This document shows, one piece after another, positions 36,745 to 46,618 of a DNA stretch of 64,000 nucleotides (positions are counted from its first letter, which is position 1; every line of letters begins with the position of its first letter). The notes under the pieces are model-generated. The model made no database searches. It saw only the letters and a program-made list of their open reading frames with translations, and was not told the DNA's origin. This DNA is from Larix kaempferi (lineage: Eukaryota > Streptophyta > Pinopsida > Pinales > Pinaceae): NCBI GenBank assembly GCA_027924585.1, contig BSBM01000870.1:1488001-1552000 (forward strand). The letters are read 5' to 3'. The position numbers and the translations under genes were made by a program.

Positions 36745-37462
36745 TGTTGCTTAGTGTTTCAACCAAGCATGTGCAAGGATGCACCTGCTAACTATTAGCA
36801 GCAGTTTCAATAAAGATATGTAAAAACTAATTTAACTTAATCTAAAATTAATCATGTGTAAAAGAAATAAAAAACTAAATTTAAGAACATAAGCAATAAG
36901 GTCTATGGAAAAACAATAACTTGAAAAATATTTGATTTTATATTACCTCAAATGGTGAGGATGATAAGTGTTGAGCAACTCCAAGGTTGAGAAGCTCCAA
37001 TATCCAATGGTCTCTTCTTGTCCAAAGCTTCAATGGGGATCATCAAACTCGAAATGGGAGACAATGGCTCTCAAAGGGAATTTGGCAGCATAAGGATATG
37101 ATGAAATGTGGATGAAAAGTGAGGAGCACCTATCACCTTTTTATAGTTTTTGGTGATGGGGAATACCATTATGGTTTTGAGGAAACCAATGGTATTAACC
37201 AACATGGTTTAGGTCTCTTTTTCCCTCTTTTTCCTTTTTTGAATATTTTTTATATTTTTATTCCCTTTTAATATTTTTGGGGAATTTTGGACCCTTTTTA
37301 AGGGTTTTTTGAGGAAAAATATATATTTTGAGGGGGAAAAGGTGTATTATGATCTTTTTGGTGACCTTTGGATGGTTTTAGAGGCTCAAATGGTGGGAAA
37401 AGTGGACAAACGGGTCATGTGAATAAGAGAATGAGCTAGTGAGCACTTTTTGGGTGTTACCA
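36745..37462 (-). repeat. Tat-like 3' LTR (718 bp)
   Basis: Plus-strand ends are tgttgcttagtg and gggtgttacca. A minus-strand TATA box (CTATAAAAAG) lies at 37137-37146. Confidence 0.94.
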
Positions 37463-37472
37463 GATTCCCCCC
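37463..37472 (-). other. Tat-like polypurine tract
   Basis: gattcccccc on the plus strand is GGGGGGAATC on the minus strand, directly upstream of the 3' LTR in element orientation. Confidence 0.8.
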
Positions 37473-39273
37473 TGATGTGTGAGGGCAGGAGCTCATCGTA
37501 TGGCCGATAGACATCATAGTTCTTTTGTCTTTTTTCCCGTGGTGTGGAGAAGAGAAGAGACCGATTGAAGACTGGAACAACGGCCCCTTGGAAGCTGCAA
37601 AAACTGAAAAAATACATGGCCTCAAAATGAATGAGGAATAATCTGTGATCATGGATGAGGCGGGCATACCCATGCTCGTACCAAGACATATACATAACAA
37701 TTAGTCCCAAGAAGGGGGACCTGAATAATACATAAAAATATGTTGGTACATCATAATGGTCCAGAGGGGACACACTTCTGGGATGTACTCATGGTCATGC
37801 CATGACTGATCTCAATAGCTTATACACTGGAAAAGAGCAACAACCATTCTGACTAAGGTGTCAGAAGGGTTGATGAACTGCTGAATCTGAAGGTGTCCAA
37901 CATCTATAGGGACTCAATGACTGTGAGTCAACTTTTGAGGAGTATATGTAACTGTATACTCGAGGGAGTATACAACTGGGGTACATCTGAAAATTGTTTC
38001 CAAGCGTAACCCGAATATCCATAGAAATGTGTAACTGGTTGTTTCCTCTATTAAACTCTCGAATGTGGTAGAGTCAGGTGATATCCGGGGTCTTCAACAA
38101 ATAACCGAAAGGACCGATACCCTGTACGAGTCTCAATGATGCGATTAAGGTGTTGAAGTCGAGCATGTGAGAAACAATCATTTGGAGAGGCACTGAGGAC
38201 TCCTTTCGAAATGATCCGTAGGCACTCATCACAAATGGTGATGAATCCAAGGCACAGGGACCTCTAGGTCTATCCTCTGGAATAGATTTGGTTGGCGTCG
38301 ATAGAGGGAGACCAGCAACTACCAAGGCAATGATGTTTCCTTGATAGGAGCGTGAGGTGTACAACTGAAGTGTGGTAGTATTGATGGTAGGACTGACATA
38401 CTGTGGGGATGGGGAATAACTGGGGTCATATAGTGGGTGGACTCAAACTTCCTTTTTTCAGAGCATGATGACATGGTTGACTTGACAGCATAGAAAACTG
38501 ACTTTTAGGTGTGGGGATCATAGCTTAGGGGTATGTATTGTAGACTAGAGTGGCTTTGGGGGGACAAGCTGATGGATTCTATTGGGAGACTCCCAGGGTG
38601 ACATACTGCAGAATACTCTGAACAAGGGTGACCAAAATGGGGAAGCTTCCATACGAGTAGACATGATCTGTTGTGGCGCCGAAAGGCGCCATTGGGTCCT
38701 TCTTCGTAGTTTTAATGAGCTCCAAGAAGGGATAAAAGTGTGCTTTGAAATGGTACTATCCTGTGGATTTATGCGAGCCTAGGACTGTTCATGCTCGTGA
38801 GTGCTTTCATTTTTAAGGAGTCTGAAAATGATAAGAAGACTCTGAATTGGTGAAGGAGTACCGTCCTGTGGATTTGTACGAACCCAAGACAGTAATTGCT
38901 CGTGGTTTGCTTTTAATTTTAGAGAGTCTGAAAGGGATAAGTAGACTCCATTGGTGTTCTTTTTCGTATGTTAGTCTCCAAGGCCCGAAAAAGCATAAAA
39001 TGATGCAAATGGAGAACTCTTCTAGCCAATGTTACTAGAGTATTCATTTTTCGTAATTAGTCTACAAGGTCCGGAAAAGGGGTAAACTTATACCAGGTAG
39101 ACGCCCTTTCAGATACTTTTAGCGAGCATGAAAGGAAGCAAGATTGCTCGGCAATCCTTTCATTGTTTTAGGAGTCAGAAAAGAGCTTAACAGAAACTCC
39201 CTAAGTGCCTTTTTCGTAAAAGAAATGCTCGACCCGAAAAAGGGATAAAATTATACCAAACAAAAAGGTTATT
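37473..39273. other. Tat-like element 3' region, non-coding, imperfect repeats
   Basis: No protein motif recognised on either strand. Two diverged units of about 107 bp, each with a 'tcctgtggattt.t.cga.cc' pattern, lie at about 38749-38960. Repeated tttttcgta...ccgaaaaag words follow to 39245. A 131-codon frame at 37378-37773 (minus) overlaps the LTR border and is probably accidental. Confidence 0.5.
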
Positions 39274-39872
39274 GGTGAGAGCGAGGAATGATCTCGAGCA
39301 TCGTCATGAGCGCAGAAAACTGAATCCGGCGATATAAGACTCGTAAAAAATGGACCACGACCGATGTGGCACGCAAACCGAGGTGATGAGGGGCGTTTTG
39401 GAGAAATGCCCAAAAACTATGGGGGTGAGAGCGAGAAATGATCTCAAGCATCATCACGAGCGCAGAAAATTGAATCCGGTGATATAAAACTCGTCAAAAA
39501 TGGACCCTGGCCGATGTGGCAAGCAAATCAAGGCGACGAGGGGCATGGGAAAAATGCACAAAAAATCTGGTGGTGAGAGCGAGAAATGATCTCAAGCATC
39601 GTCACGAGTGCAAAAAACTGAATTCGGCGATATAAAACTTGTCAAAAATGGACCATGGCTGATGTGGCACACAAATCGAGGCGATGATGGGTGTTTTGGA
39701 GAAATGCCCAAAAAATCTGGTGGTGAGAGCGAGAAATGATCTCAAGCATCGTCACGAGCGCAGAAAATTGAATTCGACGATATAAGACTCGTAAAAAATG
39801 GACCACGGCCGATGTGGCACGCAAATCGAGGCGATGAGGGGTATGAGAAAAATGTCCAAAAAGGGACCTGGT
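39274..39872. repeat. Four tandem units of about 150 bp upstream of the antisense promoter
   Basis: Units start at 39274, 39424, 39572 and 39722, each with ggtgagagcgagaaatgatc. They share gatataaaactcgtcaaaaa-like and ggccgatgtggcacgcaaat-like internal segments. They end about 110 bp upstream of the antisense TATA box. Tandem arrays in this part of Tat/Ogre elements have been described as a source of satellite DNA. Confidence 0.93.
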
Positions 39873-39983
39873 GGAATCGGGAAAAGGAGTGGACTATCAT
39901 AAATTTCTCGCTGCGCTAATTCCAGCGGTTTGAAAAACGGACGTCATATGATGCCGAAATGGTTGATTGAAAATGGTCAAATT

Positions 39984-39990
39984 TATATAA
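39984..39990 (+). promoter_or_regulatory. TATA box of the antisense gene
   Basis: TATATAA within atttatataaatagc lies about 130 bp upstream of a canonical splice donor (cag/gtaagc at 40119/40120), on the strand opposite gag-pol. The predicted transcript start is near 40015-40020. It is specific to the antisense gene because it lies outside the LTRs. Confidence 0.65.
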
Positions 39991-40014
39991 ATAGCAAGTG
40001 GGCCCAATGTGACA

Positions 40015-40119
40015 AGTGTCATTTTCACCGTTGAGTTTCACAGAGTAATTGAGTTGGTCAGAGCATTTTCTTGATTTGTAGGAGATTGGACCGTTGGTTT
40101 TTCATGCTGCAAGTTTCAG
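40015..40119 (+). other. Predicted 5' untranslated exon of the antisense gene
   Basis: It runs from the expected start downstream of the TATA box to the donor tttcag/gtaagcc. It has no ATG with a meaningful frame. The start position is inferred from TATA spacing. Confidence 0.5.
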
Positions 40120-40502
40120 GTAAGCCTATGTGCCTTAGCCTTTCAAATTATTTCCTTTCTGGTTAGCGTCGGGGCCCTGGAGGCTGCGTAATTCCACGTT
40201 GTCTTCCTAACGCGGAATATCGCGGGTTTCGGCTCATTTTTCGCGATGCACATCGCGGGTATGGGCTTGATAGCCTTGATGTGCATCGCGACTATGGGTC
40301 CGACAGTCGTGATGTTCATCGCGGTTGTGGGGCTTACAGCCGCGATGCCCATCGTGACTGTGGGGTTGATACCCGCGATGTTCATCGCGGCTATGAGGTT
40401 GAAAGTCGCGATGTTCATCGCAGCTAAGAGCCCGAAAGTCGCAATGGGGATTTTGGGGAAAAAAAATTGTTTGCTAAAAAATTTTCCTTTGTTTTTTGGC
40501 AG
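40120..40502 (+). other. Predicted intron 1 of the antisense gene (383 bp)
   Basis: Donor gtaagc at 40120 and acceptor ttttttggcag at 40492-40502, with a T-rich tract. It contains the 33-bp repeat array. The first ATG after the acceptor (40504) opens the coding frame. Confidence 0.6.
40245..40442 (+). repeat. Six tandem 33-bp units with GCGATG..CATCGC palindromes
   Basis: Units begin at 40245 and every 33 bp thereafter, each starting gatgNNcatcgcg. The core gcgatgttcatcgc is self-complementary. Because 33 is divisible by three, the array reads as an open frame of 11-residue repeats (MFIAAMGLxxx-like), continuous with the following exon if unspliced. Confidence 0.9.
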
Positions 40503-40503
40503 G

Positions 40504-41822
40504 ATGTTGAGGAGGCCGCTCGTGTCATGGAGGGAGAGGGAGATTGATGTGGAGTTGATGGGCAGGATTTGGGATGACCCGAATGTGCGGGCGACCTTGG
40601 CTTTGGGCGGACTACTAAAGTTTGCTCAGATTCCTATCATGCATTCAGTCAGAGATCTGCTGAACAAGTTGGTTGACTTCTGGGTCCCGTAGGAGGTGGA
40701 TTTCATGGTGCAAGGTGAGCAACTGGAGATCACCTTGACTGATCTGTACTTTCTTACTGGCTTGCCCCGTTTGGGTGAGATAGGGGAGCTACAGTCGAGG
40801 ATTCCGGCTGGTATGGATATTGAGGATCTATTGGAGAGATTCTGCGTTCCGGGGGCCCATACGCAAAACAACGCATTGAGTGTCTCTGATCTGCGGGAGC
40901 AAGAGATGCAGGCGGTGGTGGCTTGTGTTTTGCGGGTTCTTGGTGCACAGGCGCCCCGTTGTTTGTCTGGGGGGAAAACGATGATGGTAGACAGTGTCCT
41001 GAGGGGCACCTATTTCGCTTGGGGGCAGATGTTTTTGGCCTGTGTTCGGCAAGAGATGAACAAGGTTAGTCGGGAGGGAGGAGAGTTCAGCTATGCTTCT
41101 TTCCTCTGTTGTTTCTTTTTTGAGTGGGTACCTACCTTGCGGCCACGTGTGACGGTTCGGGATAGGTTGAGGAGTGAGCCGCGGATGGTGCGGTGGGGGG
41201 AGATGATGCCCCGGGGTGGTGGTGGTATCTGACGGTTCTTCTCGTCGGAGATGTATGACCAATGGGAGCAGGTGCCCGTTGGTATTGATGATTATCCATA
41301 TGTTGGTATGGATTTTCGGGGAGACCCTGAGATGCCTCGAGCTCAGGGACAGGCTTAGGGGTTGGATGGTACGTCTTTGTTTTTTGTTTCTCTATTATAT
41401 CATGTTTAGATGTTTTTGTTATGAGTATAGCTAGAGATGTTTTATATGATACTGACTTGATTCACTGTGGGTTTTTTGCAGATGTTGGTCCAAGGCCACC
41501 AGTGGATCATATAGGACGTCGGGGACAGATGATGGTGGTGGCACCTCTGCCAGTAGCAGCACTGCCGCCTCGTGTCCGAGGAGTTGTGCGCCCGCAAGAT
41601 GACGCCCTAGAGGACGTACGCGATACTTTAGAGGGGCTTCTAGTGGGTGCACCAGAGGAGGGTTGGAGGGATCTAGACTGGCCTACTATCGAGCGTTGTT
41701 TCGATGCTCCCCATGAGTAGCAGTCGATCCTACTGAGAGTAGCTATGGTGATGGCCGAGAGGACGGCTCGGGATCAGTATGATCCGGAGGAGCCAGAGGA
41801 GCCCAGTGATCATGATGATTAG
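40504..41822 (+). pseudogene. Antisense spliced gene in the Tat-like element (aORF2-like, plant-mobile-domain type)
   Basis: This lies on the opposite strand to gag-pol, between pol and the 3' LTR. Exon 2 (40503-41368) encodes MLRRPLVSWREREIDVEL, then LEITLTDLYFLTGLPRLGEI, then FSYASFLCCFFFEWVPTLRP, then DDYPYVGMDFRGDPEMP. Intron 2 (41369-41481) has donor g/gtacgt and acceptor ttttttgcag. Exon 3 (41482-41822) resumes in the same frame with DVGPRPPVDHIGRRGQMM and ends PEEPEEPSDHDD. Nonsense codons: TAG 40690, TGA 41230, TAG 41356, TAG 41718. The position fits the extra antisense ORF known from Tat elements, whose products can carry a plant mobile domain. The LTDLYFLTGLP signature supports that, but I could not run a profile search. 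Cellular function is unknown. Confidence 0.7.
41369..41481 (+). other. Predicted intron 2 of the antisense gene (113 bp)
   Basis: gtacgt...ttttttgcag, T-rich with in-frame stops in the retained form. Removing it joins ...LDG-type codons to DVGPRPP in frame (phase 1). Confidence 0.7.
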
Positions 41823-41989
41823 GTGATCTTATACCTGCCCCCAAATGCTGATGAGCATATGGGGATGTATTTTGTTGATACACATTTTGTACGGCTAGTG
41901 TACCTTTTGTATATTTGGGTGTTGAGAGCACCGCTGACATTATGACTCTTATGATGATATATATATCTATATGTTTTGGTATATAGTAG

Positions 41990-42165
41990 TGTATGCACAT
42001 GGATGCACATCTTGTCTTTCCATTTACATTTTGTTGCACGTGGATGCTATTGTAGTTTGTTTGTTTGCTCGTGGAGGCATGTTTGATGCATGTGGATGCA
42101 AAGTTATAATTTTGTACGCCCGTGGAGGCATATGTTATGCACGTGGATGCAATGTTTTGATGATT
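41990..42165. repeat. Degenerate array of gcacgtggatgc motifs
   Basis: Related words occur at about 41994, 42035, 42070, 42087, 42117 and 42137 (gcacatggatgc, gcacgtggatgc, gctcgtggaggc, gcatgtggatgc, gcccgtggaggc, gcacgtggatgc). It lies just downstream of the antisense gene's stop and could overlap its 3' UTR. Confidence 0.65.
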
Positions 42166-42198
42166 TTATAATGCCTATGTGATGCATGTCGTGATGTC

Positions 42199-42636
42199 CT
42201 ACATGTTTTGGTTGACGTGCCAATCTAGAATGTTGTTAGCCATTTGGTCTGTTACAGTGTTATGATTTCTTGGGACATGAGTGAAAGAGATGGATTCAGA
42301 ATGTCGAATCATTTGTTTAGTGCGCAGGAATTTTCTAAATAAACAGGGATCGCGTACCTGGTAACAGTTGTTGAGCTAGGAAACAAGGATCTAGGAGTCC
42401 AGGAAAACAGTAAGGTGACTTATGCCTATTTGGAGAGCAGCGGCGAGAAGACCAGTCATGGCATCGTACTCATCTTGGTTGTTGGTGGCAGCACCTATGC
42501 ACACTCCGTCAAGGTGGATGACTCATATGAAGGGGAATAAATTACCCAAGCTGCTGAAGTGAGATTTGGAGACCAACAACTTGCGCCATCGGCAAAGCCG
42601 ATGTGGTAGAGTGAAACAAGATCCATCTGTGTTCAT
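42199..42636 (-). pseudogene. Second RNase H domain, located after integrase
   Basis: One minus-strand frame runs from ATG 42636 to the stop at 42199. Motifs in order: NTDGSC (first Asp), GAATNNQDEYDAMTGLLAAAL (Glu), LTVFLDS (Asp), YQVRDPCLFRKFLR, THVPRNHNTVTDQMANN (last Asp), LDWHV. All four acidic positions of an RNase H active site are present. The sequence resembles the archaeal-like RNase H acquired by Tat-lineage plant elements. Stops: TGA after NLFPFI, TAG after FLDS, TAG after ILVS. About 90 bp of non-coding sequence separates it from the integrase stop at 42728-42730, so it would have to be expressed by splicing or as a separate ORF. The first block before GAATNNQ is weakly conserved. 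Confidence 0.78.
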
Positions 42637-42727
42637 GCAGGAAAAAATTAAAATGTAAGGTCTAAATTTACAGCGAAAAAATTAATTAAAAAACTGTACA
42701 ATATGGACCGTGGTGTCCAGGAGATTT

Positions 42728-43960
42728 TTATGGGTAGAATCTTTTGAGGTACAACCCGTTACGGGGGTTGCGCATGGGATTGCCTTCTGAATCGGTCAAA
42801 ATGTATGCTCCATGTCCAAGGTAAGTTTGTATGATATATGGGCCTTGCCACATAGATTGGAACTTTCATTTGCCTGTTTTGTCATGGACTTGATCGTAAA
42901 CAAGGACCAGGTCTCCTTCACTAAATGCTCGTGGGTGAACATGTTTATCATAATGGAGTTTAGATCTGTTCTTTGCGGATTCGATTGTTTGGAGAGCTCC
43001 GCGGCGATCTTCATCGGCTTGTTCTAAAAGAAGTAAGCGTTCTTCAATTAGTGAAGTATCGGGAAGAAGTTCTACGGAAATTTGCAATGTTGGTATCTGG
43101 CATTCAATGGGGAGGACAGATTCCACGCCATGAACTAAATGGAATGGAGTAAAGCCGGTGGTGGTTTTGGTCGACGTGCGATAAGCCCATAATGCAGGAA
43201 AAATCATATGATGCCAATTGGATTTATGTTTATCGACAGTGCGCTGGAGGATAGTCTTCAAAATTTTGTTAACAGCTTCGACTTGGCCATTCCCTTGGGG
43301 GTAGTAGGCGGAGGAGAAATGATGTTCAAACTTAAGGAGTATGGACAATTCTCTCCAAACGGAATCCTCGAAGTGAGAGCCGTGGTCTGAGACGAGTAAC
43401 TTTGGTACTCCGAAATGAGCGATAACGTGGTTGAGGAAAAAATGGGCTGCGGTGTCGGCTTTGCAATTATAAGTAGGCATGGCTTCTACCCATTGAGTAA
43501 AGTAATCGACAGCCACTATAATGTGTTTATGGCTGCCTGCGGATGGAGGATTGCAATCCATGAAGTCAATGGCCCAACAGTGACGACTGGATGAAGGGGG
43601 GCAGGGGGGGTTCTTGCCTTGGGGGCAAAAAGCTGGCAATTTTGGCAATGTTTGACTATTGTGATACAATCAGTGAATAATGATGGCCAAAAATAACCTA
43701 CGTGGATTACCTTTTGGGTGGTGGCCATTTCGAAGAAATGGCCATCGTAGGCACCGCTATGACAGTCGTTAAGGACTTGTTATGCTTCGTCTTGGGAAAG
43801 GCATCGTCGTAGGATTGTATCGACGCCATGTCGATAGAGGACATCACCCAAGAGGAGATAACGGGGGGCATGGTGATGAATGCGACGGCATCTGTCACGG
43901 TCGATGTTGGGTCGAAACTTCTATGTGCGGAGGTATACCAAAATGTCGCTGTACTAAGGG
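42728..43960 (-). pseudogene. Tat-like integrase
   Basis: Minus strand from about 43960 to the stop at 42728. The H-H-C-C zinc site reads CHSGAYDGHF...HCQNCQ (about 43780-43640). The catalytic triad is present as AIDFMD, LVSDHGSHF and GNGQVEAVNK. The C-terminal part has FSEGDLVLVYD, MWQGPYIIQTYLGHGAY and NPRNGLYLKRFYP. A frameshift at about 43575-43600 separates the zinc part (frame ending VGPLTSW) from the catalytic core (frame beginning HCWAIDFMD). Stops occur after ISSDDP (about 43974) and after SQDEA. Apart from these breaks it is of usual length for a gypsy integrase. Confidence 0.92.
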
Positions 43961-43974
43961 TCGTCAGACGAGAT

Positions 43975-45375
43975 GATGAACAAATGTTCGTCGATTATAT
44001 CAGTATGGATAGCTGGTGATGACGACGATGATGGAAATTCCGTAATGAGTTGAGCGAGTGCTAATGCTTTGGTGCTCTTCGGGGTTTTAAAATTTAGGTC
44101 ATATTCTTGTAAGATAATCACCCATTTGGCAACACGGCCTTGTAGAAGGCAGCGATTCAAGAGATAGACCATTGGGTTGGAATTGGCCACAACTGTGGTA
44201 TGGCTGAGGAGAATGTAATATCACAGCTTTTGTACTGAAAAAATGACAGCGAGGGCCATTTTCTCTTCATGTGGATAGCGTAGTGGTGGGCCTGACAAAG
44301 TCTGGCTTACATAGTAAATGACATGTTCTTGACAAGTGGAGTCTTCTTGGACGAGGACTCCAGAAACGGCATAATCTGATGCCGAAATGTAAAGGGTAAA
44401 GTCTCGTGTGAAATCTGGAGGAGAAATCAAGGGGGCACTTGTAAGTTCTTTTTTCAGGTCTGTGAAGGCCCCTTCTACTTGGTCGTCCCAAGTAAAACGG
44501 GTATGAAGGCGTAGCAAACGGAGGAAACCATGTACCGTGGTGGCATAGTCTGGGACAAAGCAACGAAGGAAGTTTGACCTCCCCTGGAGGCTTTGTAGTT
44601 GTCTTAATGTACGAGGTGACGGTAGGTCTACTATGGCTTGGAATTTTAGAGGGTCGACGGTGATCCCTTTTTCTGAAATGATAAACCCCGGTAGGCGGCC
44701 TACTGGGACGCAAAAGACACACTTGAGTGGGTTCAAGCGGATGTTGTATTTTAGATAACGCAAGAAGACTTGTCGAAGATCATCTAAATGGTCAGATCGT
44801 TTCTTAGAGCAAGCCGTGAGGTCATCTAGGTAAACTAATATGATATTATTCAAGTCGTGAAAACAATAAGTCATGGCTTGTTGGAAAGTGGCTCCAGCGT
44901 TCTTGAGACCGAAAGGCATGACACGATAGGTGAAGGTGCCCCATGGGGTAGTAAAAGCGGTCTTGTATTGATCTTCTTTACGGATTTTGATTTGGTTGTA
45001 TCCGGAGAAACTGTCCATAAAAGAAAGTACCTCATGTCCTGCACATGCATCGATTAGTTGGTCAATAAATGGTGTGGGGAAGTTGTCCTTGGGACAGGCT
45101 AGGTTGAGGTCACAAAAGTCAGTACAGATGCGGATGGTGCCAACTTTTTTATTGACTGGTAATGGGTTTGAAACCCAGGTGGTATATGCAATCGGGTATA
45201 TGAAACCTGCTGCTTGAAGCTTCTCAATTTATGCTTTGACGGTTGGAAGCTTGGATGGGTGGATGGGACGTTGTTTCTGGCGGACCGGTGATATGTTGGG
45301 CCAAGTGTCTATGTGATGTTCTATGATGGTAGGATCAAGACCAGGCATCTCAGTATAAGACCAGGCGAAGACATC
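43975..45375 (-). pseudogene. Tat-like reverse transcriptase and RNase H
   Basis: Minus strand. Reverse transcriptase: DVFAWSYTEMPGLDP, RICTDFCDLNLACPKDNFP, FMDSFSGYNQIKI, MPFGLKNAGATFQQAM, and the catalytic VYLDDL (about 44840-44820). The RNase H/tether region follows with YISASDYAVSGVLVQED, YYVSQTLSGP, YPHEEKMALAV and KWVIILQEYDLNF. Stops occur after KIFQEF (45375 end), after TVKA (about 45226) and after SVQKL (about 44221). Zinc-finger and protease segments precede it in the same pol. RNase H motifs here are partly eroded, which fits the family's use of a second RNase H. Broken by three stops, so inactive. Confidence 0.93.
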
Positions 45376-46604
45376 TCAAAATTCTTGGAAGATTTTCTTA
45401 TAAGCTTGGGTTTCTTTTTCAGTGCATGATGCGCCTAAAGAGATAAGCTCAGGTTTTCCGGGGATGGTGGAGATGTCGATTTTTATAATGGGTGAAATGT
45501 TAGCCATGTTACCTTCTTCAAAGGCTTCTGGAGCTGGGATTGGATCTTTGCACCAATCAACTTTGGTCGGTAAGAAATCCTTAGATTCAACGGATAGTTG
45601 GTTCGCCATGGTGTACGTAGCTGCCTCAGGGATGAAATATGATCGATGGTGCATATCATCCCAAGGGTAGTCCGGTGCAGTGAGTGTTTCTAGGATTTCA
45701 TCATCAGTGCGGAAGTAGTGTGTCATTAAATCAATTGGTTCGGGTTTGTAGGTAGTTGAAATCATATAAATGGTATTGATTTCTTCTGAACGGGAAGATT
45801 CTGGGGGGAATATTTCCTCAATGAGTGGTGGGGATATCTCTAGGTCGGTATTATTCAATTCGTATAAAGCTGCTCTATAATCTGGGAGATCAGGGCAATG
45901 ATGTGAATAATGGCCGTAGATGCCGCATATCGCACAAGGGTGGTTTGTGCGCAATGATTTATCGCGAGGCTAATGGGGTAGTTCTAGTTTGACAACTGGA
46001 ACGTTGGTGTCGTCACCCAACATATTAATGTGTTCTTGAAGTGTCGGAAGTTGTAGACATAGATGTGTAGCATGGCCTATAACGTCGCACAAGGAGCACT
46101 TAGGGAGCACATGGGTTAGGCGATTTTTAGCTAATTTGGGAGTCACTGGGGGGGTGTGAGTTGTGGGTCTAGCGTTGTAGGTTTGTGGACCTCTACCCCA
46201 GTGTGGCGGGATTGAGGGGGGACATAACTAGATGTCGATGTAGTGCCCCCTGTTGGATTTGATCGGTTTTGGGGGTTCGAAACACCAGGTGGTGGGCGAT
46301 TTTGGGGGTTTGGTATGCCAGGTGGTGGATGGTTTGAAATATTCATGGGTTGCACCGGTTGTAAAACAACGGTTGGAGTCGGTGGGGGAGTTGGGGTAGG
46401 TAAGTACCATACATGTAATCCTAACGTTAAACCTGGAAGGTTGAGTGTAGCCATTACTGGCATGCTGACAAATCCTGAAAATGGAAACAAGAATGGGATA
46501 GTGTGAATCGGTGTTGTTCCGATATGATTAGGCACGATGGGTGCTTGTGGCGGTGGTTGATGCTGTTGAGGATGTTGTTGTTCGTTGTGCGATAGGGTGC
46601 ACAA
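45376..46604 (-). pseudogene. Proline-rich segment with two extra CCHC knuckles, between protease and reverse transcriptase
   Basis: Minus strand. It starts with a proline/glutamine-rich frame (46604-46143) containing QPPPQAPIVPNHIG, ATLNLPGL and repeated NPQNR. After a frame change come two CCHC zinc knuckles: CSLCDVIGHATHLC (about 46100-46050) and CAICGIYGHYSHHC (about 45940-45900). Then follows an acidic linker with EEIFPPESSRSEE and MTHYFRTDDEILE up to the reverse transcriptase. Gag already has its own knuckle at about 47820. The phrase ATLNLPGL resembles ASLNLPEL in gag, so this segment may be a partial, diverged gag duplicate. Function in packaging or RNA binding is inference. Confidence 0.75.
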
Positions 46605-46618
46605 ATCGGATACTTCAT

